Positions 25,482 through 34,659 of a stretch of DNA of 64,000 nt are shown piece by piece (positions within the stretch are counted from its first letter, which is position 1; each line of letters opens with the position of its first letter). Where the stretch lies: the NCBI GenBank assembly GCA_964432155.1, contig CAYSMF010000007.1, forward strand, positions 1 to 64,000, given 5' to 3'. A program made the position numbers and the translations under genes. The DNA comes from UBA10438 sp964432155. Its GTDB lineage: Bacteria; Bacteroidota; Ignavibacteria; Kapaibacteriales; Kapaibacteriaceae. The notes below the pieces were generated by a model, which made no database searches, was not told where the DNA came from, and was given only the letters and a program-made list of their open reading frames with translations.

Positions 25482-27727
25482 GGGTAGTAGCTCGCATCGC
25501 TCGTAGCGCTTTTGCCGTTGGGATTGGATTCCTTGGGTATGCTGCATGCTTGGCTCAACAGCTAGCCCCATCCAAACATCTCAGCACAGAGATCATTGCC
25601 GCCTCAGCATTGCAGAGCAATGTAATGCTCGTTGACAAACGTGGGTGTGCTTGGATGTATCGACATGGCATTGCTGACCCTGCTCCTACACTCTATGAAC
25701 TGCCGAATAACTCGTCCTGCGTTGATGCTTCCATCTTACCATCGGGGTACATCGTACGTGTTACTTCCACTGGAAGCGCCATACTTTGTGGTAGTCAGAA
25801 TTCCTGCCATACCATCGTAGGTGCGGAGGTGCGCTCATTGATGCGCCTTCGCGAAGGCATCCTTGTCGGACTAACATCGACCAATTCACTCGTAATGCTA
25901 GACGAGCGTGCGCAGCGTTGGGTGCCAATTCTTGAGGGCGAGAGCACTCAGATCATACTGCTAGCTCAGAGTGATCCATCGAACCACGTACTTGATGGCT
26001 TGGGAAGACTAGGAGTGCTCTCGTACAATTCTCAGCTTGACACCGTTAAAGTTACTTGGGAACAGCAGATATCTGTTTCTTCGGTTAACGCACTTTCAGT
26101 GTCTCCATCCACAAGATCAATAGTCTTATCATCACCCAGCACACTCACCGAATCTGAGCATCGACTGTACGCTCGGCAACATCCATCGGACTCGTACGAA
26201 TTGGTGTTGATGACGACGGGTGAAGTCGCTACTGCGACCGACGACTCATGCATGATTGTTGCGTCTGGCCATCGAATCAAGCGAGTCTCTGCGAACGGCG
26301 CTATCATCAACGTTTCAGAGTCGTCTATCGAGGACGAGCCGGGCGTTTCCGCGCATGGGATGCTTCCTGTTGACGATTCCGTCTGGATCTTTGGCGCATC
26401 AGGTAGGACATCGGTCTTTCATGCTGATAGCATCGTCACTGTCTCATATATCCCAACGATACCTGAGGCCGGCTTCGAAATCATACGGCGAACGGACGGC
26501 AGACCACAGGGACTGCGTACTTCGAGACGCGTACTGTTGGGTGTCAAGAGCTCTATCTCGCTTGAACCACTACCACAACTCGACAGCTGCACAACCTCTC
26601 GCAACATTACCAGCATTGCTGTCATTAGTGATTCACTCGTGTACATACCCTATCAGTCTAGCTACAACCACAAACGCGTCAATCTGAACAGCAGCGAATA
26701 TTGGTGCATTCGATCAACATACCGACCTGATCGCGTCCTCTCAACAGAAACAGAACATGCGTTTGGGGTCGATTCATGGACACGAATGATCTCACACACG
26801 AACGATGGCTGGGCATCAATTGATACAATAGGACGGCTTACTGCACAACCCGATACTGTACTCGGCATCGGCCACATTATGTCAAACGGCACCGACTGGT
26901 ATGTTACCGGGGTAATTCAGCGAGCTCCACTGCCTGGCGAGGCATTGAATAGATCTGCAATAGTTTGGCGCATTGACGATAACGGCAACGTCGAAGTGTT
27001 TCGAAGCAATGACTATCACACAATTACGAGTGCTAACCTCCGCGGTTCGGTCCTTTCGATGATCGTTCAGTCGAATAAGAACACCGACAATCGAAGGACT
27101 CGCCTCATCACTGTTGATCTAGAGACTGGCACCGAAACAACCTGGTTTACATCTAGTAGCAATGAAGATGATCAATTGAGCTTTGCGGCTAAACTGCCAC
27201 ATGGTGGATACTTGGTTGGACGTTTGAACGGCCTCCTTTCTATCATTCGGACACCATCCGCCACTCCTGAGAACATAGCGGTGCCGACTGAGTTACCGGG
27301 ACTAATGTTTCGAGATTGCAGCACCATCAATGACTCCACCGTGCTGCTTGTAACGAACTGGCCCGTTTCGTCAGCAACAATAGTGAGCTTGCCACAGCTC
27401 TCAACATCAGTCAACGAAGTCGATCCATACCGTGCACTTAAACTCGTCGACATCGTGTCCGTTTCACCTAACCCCGCACGAGACAATGTCAAAGTTCGCT
27501 TCATCGTAGCGTCCGGAATCGGGTTTGAGGGAGCTCAATGGTCTATCATCGATGCTCTCGGCGCCTCAATGTTATGTGGGCAATTGGACCCGTCAGCATC
27601 AAATGGCGCAACTCCAGGAGAATGGCAAACGGAGATCAATACATCGTCACTGCACGCGGGAGCCTACTCTCTTTGCCTATCGTTAAAGGGCTATAGAGCT
27701 CGTTCATCACTCATTATAGCTCGCTAA
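25460..27727 (+). CDS. Large secreted protein with T9SS C-terminal sorting domain
   Basis: 755 residues. Signal peptide FAVGIGFLGYAACLAQ. The body (about 40-660) is beta-rich with repeating motifs of the kind SNVMLVDKRGCAWMYRHG and DSVWIFGASGRTSVF, consistent with a beta-propeller, but I cannot assign blades with certainty. The last 85 residues, from VSVSPNPARDNVKVRF to YSLCLSLKGY and the end, are a type A T9SS sorting domain, so it should be displayed on or released from the cell surface. It ends about 45 bases before a copy of the moxR 3' end. Confidence 0.8.
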   Translation: MLHDVLLRVVARIARSAFAVGIGFLGYAACLAQQLAPSKHLSTEIIAASALQSNVMLVDKRGCAWMYRHGIADPAPTLYELPNNSSCVDASILPSGYIVRVTSTGSAILCGSQNSCHTIVGAEVRSLMRLREGILVGLTSTNSLVMLDERAQRWVPILEGESTQIILLAQSDPSNHVLDGLGRLGVLSYNSQLDTVKVTWEQQISVSSVNALSVSPSTRSIVLSSPSTLTESEHRLYARQHPSDSYELVLMTTGEVATATDDSCMIVASGHRIKRVSANGAIINVSESSIEDEPGVSAHGMLPVDDSVWIFGASGRTSVFHADSIVTVSYIPTIPEAGFEIIRRTDGRPQGLRTSRRVLLGVKSSISLEPLPQLDSCTTSRNITSIAVISDSLVYIPYQSSYNHKRVNLNSSEYWCIRSTYRPDRVLSTETEHAFGVDSWTRMISHTNDGWASIDTIGRLTAQPDTVLGIGHIMSNGTDWYVTGVIQRAPLPGEALNRSAIVWRIDDNGNVEVFRSNDYHTITSANLRGSVLSMIVQSNKNTDNRRTRLITVDLETGTETTWFTSSSNEDDQLSFAAKLPHGGYLVGRLNGLLSIIRTPSATPENIAVPTELPGLMFRDCSTINDSTVLLVTNWPVSSATIVSLPQLSTSVNEVDPYRALKLVDIVSVSPNPARDNVKVRFIVASGIGFEGAQWSIIDALGASMLCGQLDPSASNGATPGEWQTEINTSSLHAGAYSLCLSLKGYRARSSLIIAR

Positions 27728-27756
27728 CACTCGAAAGCATCTCTTGTTCAGCAGCA

Positions 27757-27895
27757 TCACTTCTGCGCTGTAAGCTCGCGAATGATCGTATCGACGCTCA
27801 CGCCTTCGGCTTCGGCACTGAAGTTCGTGACAAGGCGGTGGCGAAGCACGCTGAGGGCAACGGCGTTGACGTCGTCGATGCTTGGTGTGAAGCGA
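27757..27895 (-). pseudogene. moxR 3'-end fragment (duplicate)
   Basis: 27773-27895 is the same as 31956-32078 at 121 of 123 bases by my alignment. The latter is the 3' end of the intact moxR. The encoded stretch FTPSIDDVNAVALSVLRH and on to SVDTIIREL is identical in protein, then ends TAQK and stop instead of LKS. Upstream of the repeat the reading frame has no MoxR similarity. It cannot be a working gene. The rest of 27728-28067 shows nothing else I recognise. Confidence 0.88.
27773..27895 (+). repeat. Direct repeat, copy 1 of 123 bases
   Basis: Partner of 31956-32078, same orientation, two mismatches near its left end. The copies lie 4.18 kb apart and bracket two secreted-protein genes. 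Confidence 0.9.
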
Positions 27896-28070
27896 ACCAT
27901 GTACATCGTTTTCGTGACCGCACAACCACACGTTACAAACACTGCGCGAATCGCATGTATGACATCTACTGTCATACCACTAATTCTCCTTGCAGCTTTG
28001 ATTGCATAGATGTAGGTTTTACGTTATCAACTTAGTGAATGTTGTTCATAGGATTCTGGAGTCGTATATG

Positions 28071-28078
28071 CCCCCCCC
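28071..28078 (+). repeat. C8 homopolymer after a start codon (candidate phase-variation tract)
   Basis: Eight C directly follow ATG (28068-28070), which has TGGAG seven bases before it. With one more C that ATG would be in frame with the 823-codon gene downstream; with eight it stops after nine codons. Confidence 0.6.
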
Positions 28079-28084
28079 AGTAAC

Positions 28085-30556
28085 TTGCCGTGGCTGAAAT
28101 CGCTTTGCGTCGTGCTGCTGATTCTGGGAGTTGTTCTCTCAGTTTGTCATGTGTCCTTGGCTCAACCAATAACGGGTGAACGAGATTACGTTCCCAATGG
28201 GTCCTTCGAACAAATCACGATTGATCACCAGAGAAATCCAACGTGGCCTGCCTGGGGCACCAGATATCTCTTTGCGAGCCGATGGTGGAGGCAGTTTCAT
28301 CGGTACATGCTCGAAAACAGCACAGCCCCTCCGTTTATCATCCCGTATGATCAAGATCGGGTACCATACATCCCCGCCGGAACATTTTACGATCCGATTT
28401 CATGTTCCAGCGCAGATCTGTTTACAACCGAACAGGAGCCGTGCATTCCTGGCGTAGGAGGTGGGTCGTATGTAGGCATCCCTGAGAACTGGTTCGGTTA
28501 TGAACCAACACGTACGCTAGCGGATGCTGCAAACACACGGTACGCTGGATTGTATTACCGGTTGAATGGAGTTGATGCCGGATCCAGCATCGTGCCGCTC
28601 GATCGGGTAACTGATCCTGCAAACCAGCTCTGGCGTGAATACCTCGAAGTGGAGCTGCTGGCACCGCTACAGAAGGACGGCAAGTACACTCTTAGCTATT
28701 ACGCATCGCTGTCGGAGGTGAGTACCCACGCTATCGGTCTGGAAGCGAGAGTTTCCCCGAATCCATACCTTACAATCCCACAAAACTCATACCTGGACGC
28801 CTGCTACGACATTGATGACAACGATGGACCGAATGCGCGTGTCGGGATTCCCTACACAATAGGGGACCCCGGACTGAAGCTAGCTAGTGCAGGAAGGATC
28901 GACCGAAAAAACGGATGGACCCTCGTGCAGCATGATTTCGTCGCTAATGGTGGAGAGAGATATCTGACGATCGGAAACTTCGAGGCACGACCCAGTGTGG
29001 ACGTGAATCAGCCTCTTCCGCCTGTTTGCCAGAACTACTTCAGCAACCCTAACGCAACGGAATTTGCCTACTATTACATCGATGATGTACGCCTTACGGA
29101 AGCAATTGAATGCGTGTGCAACGGTAGCTTCCAAGTCAAGCTCATCCCAGCTTTATCGCAGGATCCCGCGAAATGCTGCTTTCGAGTGAGACTCATTAAC
29201 GGTGGGGGCGACGTTATCGACGCGCGATCGCTTGCCTGCACAATCTATGGCATGGATATTCACGCATTCGAGGGATCGCTGATTGGTGATCGGGCATTCA
29301 GATGGGAGTCAAGAGATGCCAGCACGAGCAATCCTACCAAACAGCCGGTTGTTGGTGATTATCAGTGGTATGACCTAGGCACTATATGCCTGCCAGCTCT
29401 CGATCAGAAGGAATCCAGAGAGCTAGTCGTCATTGCAAAGGGAAAGGATGGCAAGGCATTCTGCGAGGAGCGCATTTCCTACCGTGGCTGCACAGACAAT
29501 TGCAACTGCGATGATTTTGCGAAAAGCGTGCGTGTTGAACCGAACACTGAGACGTCGGACAAGTGCTGCTTCAACGTGCATGTGGATGCATCGAAGCTCA
29601 AATCAGGCTGCACCATTGGCTCAATAGACATCTACTCAAGTCTGACATTCCTCGACAAGGATAGAATCACCGAGACCTACAAGCCCGAAATGCCAGTCGA
29701 CCTCAAGCATTCCGGATTCCTCTATTCATTCTGCATCGAAAAAACGAATGTTTCAGCGCTGACTGACTCTACGACAATTGTCTTCCGAGGCCTTGATGGT
29801 AGCATTCTGTGCTGGAAGAATGTCAAGCTTAGATGTGATTGCGATTGCAGTACGCGGTCTCCGAAACTGGAGTTGCTGTTTGAAGACGCGCTTGGCAAGT
29901 GTTGTTTCGACGTGAGCGTAGCCGCAACCACCAGCTGCCCGTTCAATCTCACCGGGATAAGGATTCTCACAGATGAGAACATCACGTTGTCAACCGTAAG
30001 TAGCGATTGGCTATTGGTAAAAGACAACTCGTCAGTAACGCTCGTGCCACGTGCTGGCTCAGCTAACGGAAACAACAAGCACGTGATCGGCCGACTATGC
30101 ATCCCAACGTGTTTCGCCTTTAATCCAAAGTCGCTCGTTGCCTCTGCCAACATTACAGTCGGTGGAGTTGCATGTTCTGTATCGGTAGACGTAAACGCCG
30201 AACTTGCACAAACATGTCGAGGCAATGTTACCTGTGATGACGTCATCGTAACTCTCGAGAAACCGCCGATTGGACGAGGAGTATCGTTGCCCGACGATTG
30301 CTGTAGGTTTGTACGAATTCAACTGCGTAATTGCACGTCGAGGAATAGAACTGTTGCTGCCGAAGTAATCGGTCCGGGCGGCATCCCGGTAAAGTCTATG
30401 AACCTTGGATCGGGCATTTTTGAGTCTGCGCCTCTATGCCGAACGTATCGCATAGGCGAGACATTTACCATCAACCTGCGGGATCCTAACGGGACGGTCA
30501 TCTGCACGAAGAAGGTGACGGTACCTGACTGCTCGAGAATGGAGACAAACGAATGA
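28085..30556 (+). CDS. Secreted Cys-rich repeat protein, possibly phase-variable
   Basis: 823 residues if read from the TTG at 28085. A better start, ATG at 28068 with ribosome site TGGAG, is one base out of frame across the C8 tract. Signal peptide KSLCVVLLILGVVLSVCHVSLAQ. Residues 30-350 resemble a carbohydrate-binding/jelly-roll region (DYVPNGSFEQ, FAYYYIDDVRL). From about 350 come four related modules, each with a Cys pair like CNC or CDC and then CCF: AKCCFRV, DKCCFNV, GKCCFDV and DDCCRFV, spaced about 115-125 residues. No T9SS sorting domain. Overlaps the RCC1-like gene by ATGA. Confidence 0.75.
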   Translation: MPWLKSLCVVLLILGVVLSVCHVSLAQPITGERDYVPNGSFEQITIDHQRNPTWPAWGTRYLFASRWWRQFHRYMLENSTAPPFIIPYDQDRVPYIPAGTFYDPISCSSADLFTTEQEPCIPGVGGGSYVGIPENWFGYEPTRTLADAANTRYAGLYYRLNGVDAGSSIVPLDRVTDPANQLWREYLEVELLAPLQKDGKYTLSYYASLSEVSTHAIGLEARVSPNPYLTIPQNSYLDACYDIDDNDGPNARVGIPYTIGDPGLKLASAGRIDRKNGWTLVQHDFVANGGERYLTIGNFEARPSVDVNQPLPPVCQNYFSNPNATEFAYYYIDDVRLTEAIECVCNGSFQVKLIPALSQDPAKCCFRVRLINGGGDVIDARSLACTIYGMDIHAFEGSLIGDRAFRWESRDASTSNPTKQPVVGDYQWYDLGTICLPALDQKESRELVVIAKGKDGKAFCEERISYRGCTDNCNCDDFAKSVRVEPNTETSDKCCFNVHVDASKLKSGCTIGSIDIYSSLTFLDKDRITETYKPEMPVDLKHSGFLYSFCIEKTNVSALTDSTTIVFRGLDGSILCWKNVKLRCDCDCSTRSPKLELLFEDALGKCCFDVSVAATTSCPFNLTGIRILTDENITLSTVSSDWLLVKDNSSVTLVPRAGSANGNNKHVIGRLCIPTCFAFNPKSLVASANITVGGVACSVSVDVNAELAQTCRGNVTCDDVIVTLEKPPIGRGVSLPDDCCRFVRIQLRNCTSRNRTVAAEVIGPGGIPVKSMNLGSGIFESAPLCRTYRIGETFTINLRDPNGTVICTKKVTVPDCSRMETNE

Positions 30557-31938
30557 GAACGAACCCGACCTACTCGTTTGGCCTGTTCGTGGCGGCCATG
30601 TTGATGCTCTGCCAGGTAGCCCATTCGCAGATCAGACCAGCCATTGGCCGCTTCGAGGGATGGGTATCATGCGACAGCACGAAGATTCATCCATGGGGCC
30701 CATCGTATCTCAACATCGACAGTGTTCCGTCTAACGAACGCATCACTTCGCTGTACTTCAGTAGTGCAATTTTCGCTCTGACACAAAGCGGCGCCGTCTA
30801 TGGTTCGCCGCTTGCCGAGCGACTCGTCGGCGATACACTCGAAGATATAAGTCGCAACAGTTTCGTATTCCGTCGGATACCTTTCGATAAACCGGTGAAG
30901 ATGGTTGCAGGACCGCCGTCGCAGTTTGCAATGTATCTGACCTACGAGGGTGAAGTGTATGCGACCTGTTACAATTCTTCCTTCCTACCGTTACTCTTTG
31001 GCAGCGACCAGACGACGCCAGTGTACCGTCCCAAGAAGCTACTTCTCCCCAAGAAGGTTCACTCCATTTCCGGCAGTGGTGGCAGTGCTCTCGCACTGCT
31101 GGTGGATGGGACGGTCTGGTCATGGGGGAACAACAGTGGTGGTGCATCGGCGAGGAATCCTGATTCGCTTCGTGTTTCAATCGGACAAATCGAGGGATTA
31201 TCGCGCATACGCATGGTGCGTTCGAGTGAATCACACGGCGACCTTGGACCCTGCTACGCCATCGATTCATCAGGGACGTTGTACACCTGGGGAACGAATG
31301 AAGGCGGTCAGGTCGGTGACGGAACTCGAGCGAACCGTTCAACACCATATCGACTGGATCTTACAGATGTGGTTGATGCCAAAGGCGGAAGGTATCATAG
31401 CATTGCACTACGGGCCGATGGTTCAGTGTGGACCTGGGGCAGCAACTCATATGGTCAGCTTGGGTTACCATCGCTCCTCGCATCGTTCACGCCGCAGCGC
31501 GTGACGAGTCTGCCGCCGATACGTGAAATTTTCTCCTCACGAATGTCGTGTTTTGCCGTCGACTCTACGGGGCAGTGGTGGACGTGGGGCCAAAATCTGG
31601 ACAATTTGATGCTTGGGATTTCCAAACGTGATGCCGTGCTCTCACCGATACGGATGAGCGATCCGTGCTCAATCACTTCTGCAGCAGATGGCCAACTACC
31701 ACACGATCTCGAAATCCATCCCCAGCCAGCTGCGAGTAACGTGACCATCCGCCACGGTCTTTCTGCCGTAGCGGTGACCATTGAGATCGTGGATGTTCTT
31801 GGTCGCTCCGTCATCACGGTAGGCACAACCCTGGATTCCGTGCCTATCGATGTTTCTTCGCTGCCGCCCGGCACCTACGTCGCGCGCTGTTCCGGAGATG
31901 CGCAGGTGGCGAACTCCGTTTTTCTCGTCGCGCGATAA
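30553..31938 (+). CDS. RCC1-repeat beta-propeller protein with T9SS sorting domain
   Basis: 461 residues. Signal peptide LFVAAMLMLCQVAHSQ. RCC1-type repeats are clear at about 190-360: DGTVWSWGNNSGGAS, SGTLYTWGTNEGGQVGDG, DGSVWTWGSNSYGQLG and TGQWWTWGQNLDN. The C terminus, LEIHPQPAASNVTIRHG through IEIVDVLGRSV to GTYVARC, is a T9SS type A sorting domain. Probably surface-exposed. Its start overlaps the Cys-rich gene, so the two are made together. It ends four bases before moxR, in convergent orientation. Confidence 0.85.
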   Translation: MRTNPTYSFGLFVAAMLMLCQVAHSQIRPAIGRFEGWVSCDSTKIHPWGPSYLNIDSVPSNERITSLYFSSAIFALTQSGAVYGSPLAERLVGDTLEDISRNSFVFRRIPFDKPVKMVAGPPSQFAMYLTYEGEVYATCYNSSFLPLLFGSDQTTPVYRPKKLLLPKKVHSISGSGGSALALLVDGTVWSWGNNSGGASARNPDSLRVSIGQIEGLSRIRMVRSSESHGDLGPCYAIDSSGTLYTWGTNEGGQVGDGTRANRSTPYRLDLTDVVDAKGGRYHSIALRADGSVWTWGSNSYGQLGLPSLLASFTPQRVTSLPPIREIFSSRMSCFAVDSTGQWWTWGQNLDNLMLGISKRDAVLSPIRMSDPCSITSAADGQLPHDLEIHPQPAASNVTIRHGLSAVAVTIEIVDVLGRSVITVGTTLDSVPIDVSSLPPGTYVARCSGDAQVANSVFLVAR

Positions 31939-31942
31939 CTTC

Positions 31943-32914
31943 TCAGCTCTTCAACAGCTCGCGGATAATCGTATCGACGCTCACGCCTTCGGCTTCGGCA
32001 CTGAAGTTCGTGACAAGGCGGTGGCGAAGCACGCTGAGGGCAACGGCGTTGACGTCGTCGATGCTTGGTGTGAAGCGACCCTGCAATGCGGCACGGCTCT
32101 TGGCGCCGAGTACCAAATACTGCGATGCGCGAGGTCCGGCACCGTAGCTCACGAAGTCCTTCACAACTTTCACGGTGCTTGTTACGGGGCGGGTAGAGCG
32201 CACAAGCGACACTGCATGCTCGATCACGTTGTCGGCAACCGGGATGCGACGCACAAGCTCTTGGAATCCGAGGATGTCGGCGGCGTTCATCACCTTTGCG
32301 ATCGATGCAACGGTGCTCGATGTTGTGGTCTTCACAACCGTGACTTCCTCATCGTGCGATGGGTAATCCAGCCGCAGGTTGAACATGAAACGGTCGAGCT
32401 GTGCCTCTGGAAGTGGGTATGTACCCTCTTGTTCGATCGGGTTCTGTGTTGCGAGCACGAAGAACGGCTCTTCAAGACGGTACGTTGTGCCGGAGGCAGT
32501 TACGGAATGCTCCTGCATGGCTTCGAGCAGCGCAGCCTGCGTCTTTGGCGGCGTACGGTTGATCTCGTCGGCCAACACGATGTTGGCAAAGATTGGCCCC
32601 TTGATAAAGCGGAATGCCTTTTCACCTGTCGTTCTGTTTTCTTCGATGACTTCCGTACCGGTAATGTCGCCCGGCATCAGATCGGGCGTGAACTGCACGC
32701 GAGAGAAGCTCAGGTCCATGGAGTCGGCGACCGTGCGAATGAGCAATGTCTTGGCAAGACCCGGCACGCCTACCAGCAGACAGTGTCCGCGGGCGAAGAG
32801 TGCAATCAGGAGTTGCTCGACAACATCCGTTTGTCCAACGATGACCTTGGCGATCTCGGCAGTTGCCGTACCAATGCGGTTGGAGAGATCTTCGACACGT
32901 GCTGTATCAGTCAT
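31943..32914 (-). CDS. moxR: MoxR-family AAA+ ATPase
   Basis: 323 residues. Walker A GVPGLAKT, Walker B VLADEINRTPPKTQAALLEAMQE, sensor region LATQNPIEQEGTYPLPEAQLDRF. MoxR proteins act as chaperones, usually with DUF58 and VWA proteins that are not next to it here. The last 123 bases are duplicated at 27773-27895. The gene follows the desulfurase by 15 bases, so it is probably the second gene of that unit. Confidence 0.95.
   Translation of the reverse strand: MTDTARVEDLSNRIGTATAEIAKVIVGQTDVVEQLLIALFARGHCLLVGVPGLAKTLLIRTVADSMDLSFSRVQFTPDLMPGDITGTEVIEENRTTGEKAFRFIKGPIFANIVLADEINRTPPKTQAALLEAMQEHSVTASGTTYRLEEPFFVLATQNPIEQEGTYPLPEAQLDRFMFNLRLDYPSHDEEVTVVKTTTSSTVASIAKVMNAADILGFQELVRRIPVADNVIEHAVSLVRSTRPVTSTVKVVKDFVSYGAGPRASQYLVLGAKSRAALQGRFTPSIDDVNAVALSVLRHRLVTNFSAEAEGVSVDTIIRELLKS
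31956..32078 (+). repeat. Direct repeat, copy 2 of 123 bases (inside moxR)
   Basis: The intact source copy of the fragment at 27773-27895; it encodes the C-terminal 40 residues of MoxR. Confidence 0.9.
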
Positions 32915-32929
32915 GACAACGGTAGGTTC

Positions 32930-34090
32930 TTAGGTGTGTGATTGCAGACCAGCGTAGGTCTGCGTGATTCCAGCTATCAGTCGATCTACGTCTGCTTCTG
33001 TTGTATACCGACCGAAGGAAAAGCGTGCGGCATTGCCTGCGGCCGCCTCGCTGAAGCCCATTGCAAGGAGTGCCGCTGATGGTGAGGTTGAAGCACCATG
33101 ACATGCGCTACCCCGACTGCAGCAGACGTCGGGCACACCGGCAAGCACATCGCCAACACGCACTGTGTGGAAGACAACGTTGGTGATGTTGTACCCGCGC
33201 GGAGCGCCGTCGCCACAGATCTCCACACCATCGAGCGTGCGCAATGCAGCCTCGAATCGCTCGCGGAGTGCGCGAATGCGCGGTGCATCCGATTCAAGAT
33301 CGGCGTAGGAAATCTCTGATGCCGCACCGAGTCCGACGATGCCTGTCACGTTCATTGTCCCGCTTCGAATACCACGCTCTTGTCCGCCCCCTACCACCAT
33401 TGCCTCGAGCGTTACAGCGTGTTCGCCACGTCCGCGCACGTAGAGTGCGCCGACGCCCTTCGGACCGTAGATCTTGTGTCCGCTCCACGGCATCAAGTCG
33501 ATCCCAAGCTCGTCGACATTCACAGGCATCTTGCCATAGGCCTGTGTGGCATCCGACATCATTACCGCGCCTGCCGCATGTGCAATAGCACTGATCGCCG
33601 CCATGTCCTGAACGACGCCGGTTTCGTTGTTCACCATCATCACCGACACCAGCAACGTATCAGGCGTGCAGCGTCGTTCCAGGTCATCGAGATCGACGCG
33701 ACCCTGGTGATCTACCGACACCCATTGCACATCGTAGCCCAGATCCGCACAACGCGCAACCGCATCGCGCACAGCCGAATGTTCGGACCGCACAGAGATA
33801 ATGCGGTGGCGTGCATCCGGACGCTGAAATTGCTTGGATGTGGCCAAGCCTTGGATAGCAAGATTGATCGACTCCGTCGCGCCCGACGTAAACACGATCT
33901 CATCGGGTTGCGCACCAATCGGCGCCGCGCAGCGCTTACGAGCTGTTGCCACGAGCGCACTGGCCATCATCCCACCGAGGTGAGCGCTGGAAGCGTTGTA
34001 GTACACCTCAGTCAGTGTTGGCGTGATCGCCTCGACCACTCGTGGGTCGACAGGGGTCGTTGCGGCGTAGTCAGCGTAGATCAAATGCAT
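32930..34090 (-). CDS. Cysteine desulfurase (NifS/IscS-like)
   Basis: 386 residues. PLP enzyme that takes sulfur from cysteine for Fe-S clusters and thiolated cofactors. YADYAATTPVDP at the start, SDATQAYGKM, SGHKIYGPKGVGALYVRG with the PLP lysine, and the active Cys in SRGSACHG. I chose the ATG at 34090 because of the Y-x-D-(Y/N)-A-A-T-T start usual in the family and the -7 element five bases before it. No iscU or iscA is adjacent. Confidence 0.95.
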   Translation of the reverse strand: MHLIYADYAATTPVDPRVVEAITPTLTEVYYNASSAHLGGMMASALVATARKRCAAPIGAQPDEIVFTSGATESINLAIQGLATSKQFQRPDARHRIISVRSEHSAVRDAVARCADLGYDVQWVSVDHQGRVDLDDLERRCTPDTLLVSVMMVNNETGVVQDMAAISAIAHAAGAVMMSDATQAYGKMPVNVDELGIDLMPWSGHKIYGPKGVGALYVRGRGEHAVTLEAMVVGGGQERGIRSGTMNVTGIVGLGAASEISYADLESDAPRIRALRERFEAALRTLDGVEICGDGAPRGYNITNVVFHTVRVGDVLAGVPDVCCSRGSACHGASTSPSAALLAMGFSEAAAGNAARFSFGRYTTEADVDRLIAGITQTYAGLQSHT

Positions 34091-34095
34091 GACCG

Positions 34096-34103
34096 CGAAA
34101 ATA
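34096..34103 (-). promoter_or_regulatory. -7 element of the cysteine desulfurase gene, leaderless spacing
   Basis: TATTTTCG on the minus strand, then CGGTC and ATG at 34090. The region upstream to 34318 shows only a GC-rich hairpin, GCCCGCGG with CCGCGGGC (34148-34176). Confidence 0.45.
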
Positions 34104-34318
34104 CGAGCCCAAACCACACCAGACACATGATGAATCTCGCTGATTTCGCCCGCGGCCACCACAATGGGACCGCGGGCCACCGCAACGGATATACACCGTG
34201 TACCTGCATCAGCTAAAGGGCGTCATACCCGTGATGCAAGCATCTATCCCTAACGCGTATAGATAGTATGCATGAACGTGTATATGGTGCGCCGTTGGGT
34301 AGATACTACGGATACGGC

Positions 34319-34525
34319 CTACCGAATGTCAGGATCGATGACTTTGATTGTCGGAATCGTCGACTGACTCGCCTGTAGCACTTGGCTACACAGTGTCGAA
34401 TCCTGCATTGCGGCGTTGATCGCAGCCGCATTTGCCGACGTTGTATCTGCAATCCACTGACTTGTGTATTGACTATTTGCCTGGATGACGCCAAGCCACA
34501 GCAATAGCGACAACAGCAACTCCAT
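34319..34525 (-). CDS. Small possible exported peptide
   Basis: 68 residues: a hydrophobic start (MELLLSLLLWLGVIQANSQ) that could be a signal peptide, then an Ala/Asn/Ser/Thr-rich stretch with one Cys. GGGGGTGAAG precedes the ATG. No relatives recognised. It lies alone between two divergent genes, so expression is uncertain. Confidence 0.4.
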   Translation of the reverse strand: MELLLSLLLWLGVIQANSQYTSQWIADTTSANAAAINAAMQDSTLCSQVLQASQSTIPTIKVIDPDIR

Positions 34526-34659
34526 CTTCACCCCCTGATGAGATTGTTTGCAATCCCGGCGCATGTGCGTCGGCGTGATGCAAGGTCTCGGAGTTGCCGT
34601 CGTTCAACAATTTGATTACGTTAGTTTTTCGACATCGTTTTTTACCAGTAGAGATCACG

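Noticed and set aside
27757..27975. 72-codon minus-strand frame as a functional small gene
   Set aside because: Only its 3' 41 codons match MoxR; the rest has no similarity, and it is better explained as a duplicated fragment.
32379..32933. Plus-strand 184-codon frame inside moxR
   Set aside because: MoxR motifs on the minus strand explain the region fully.
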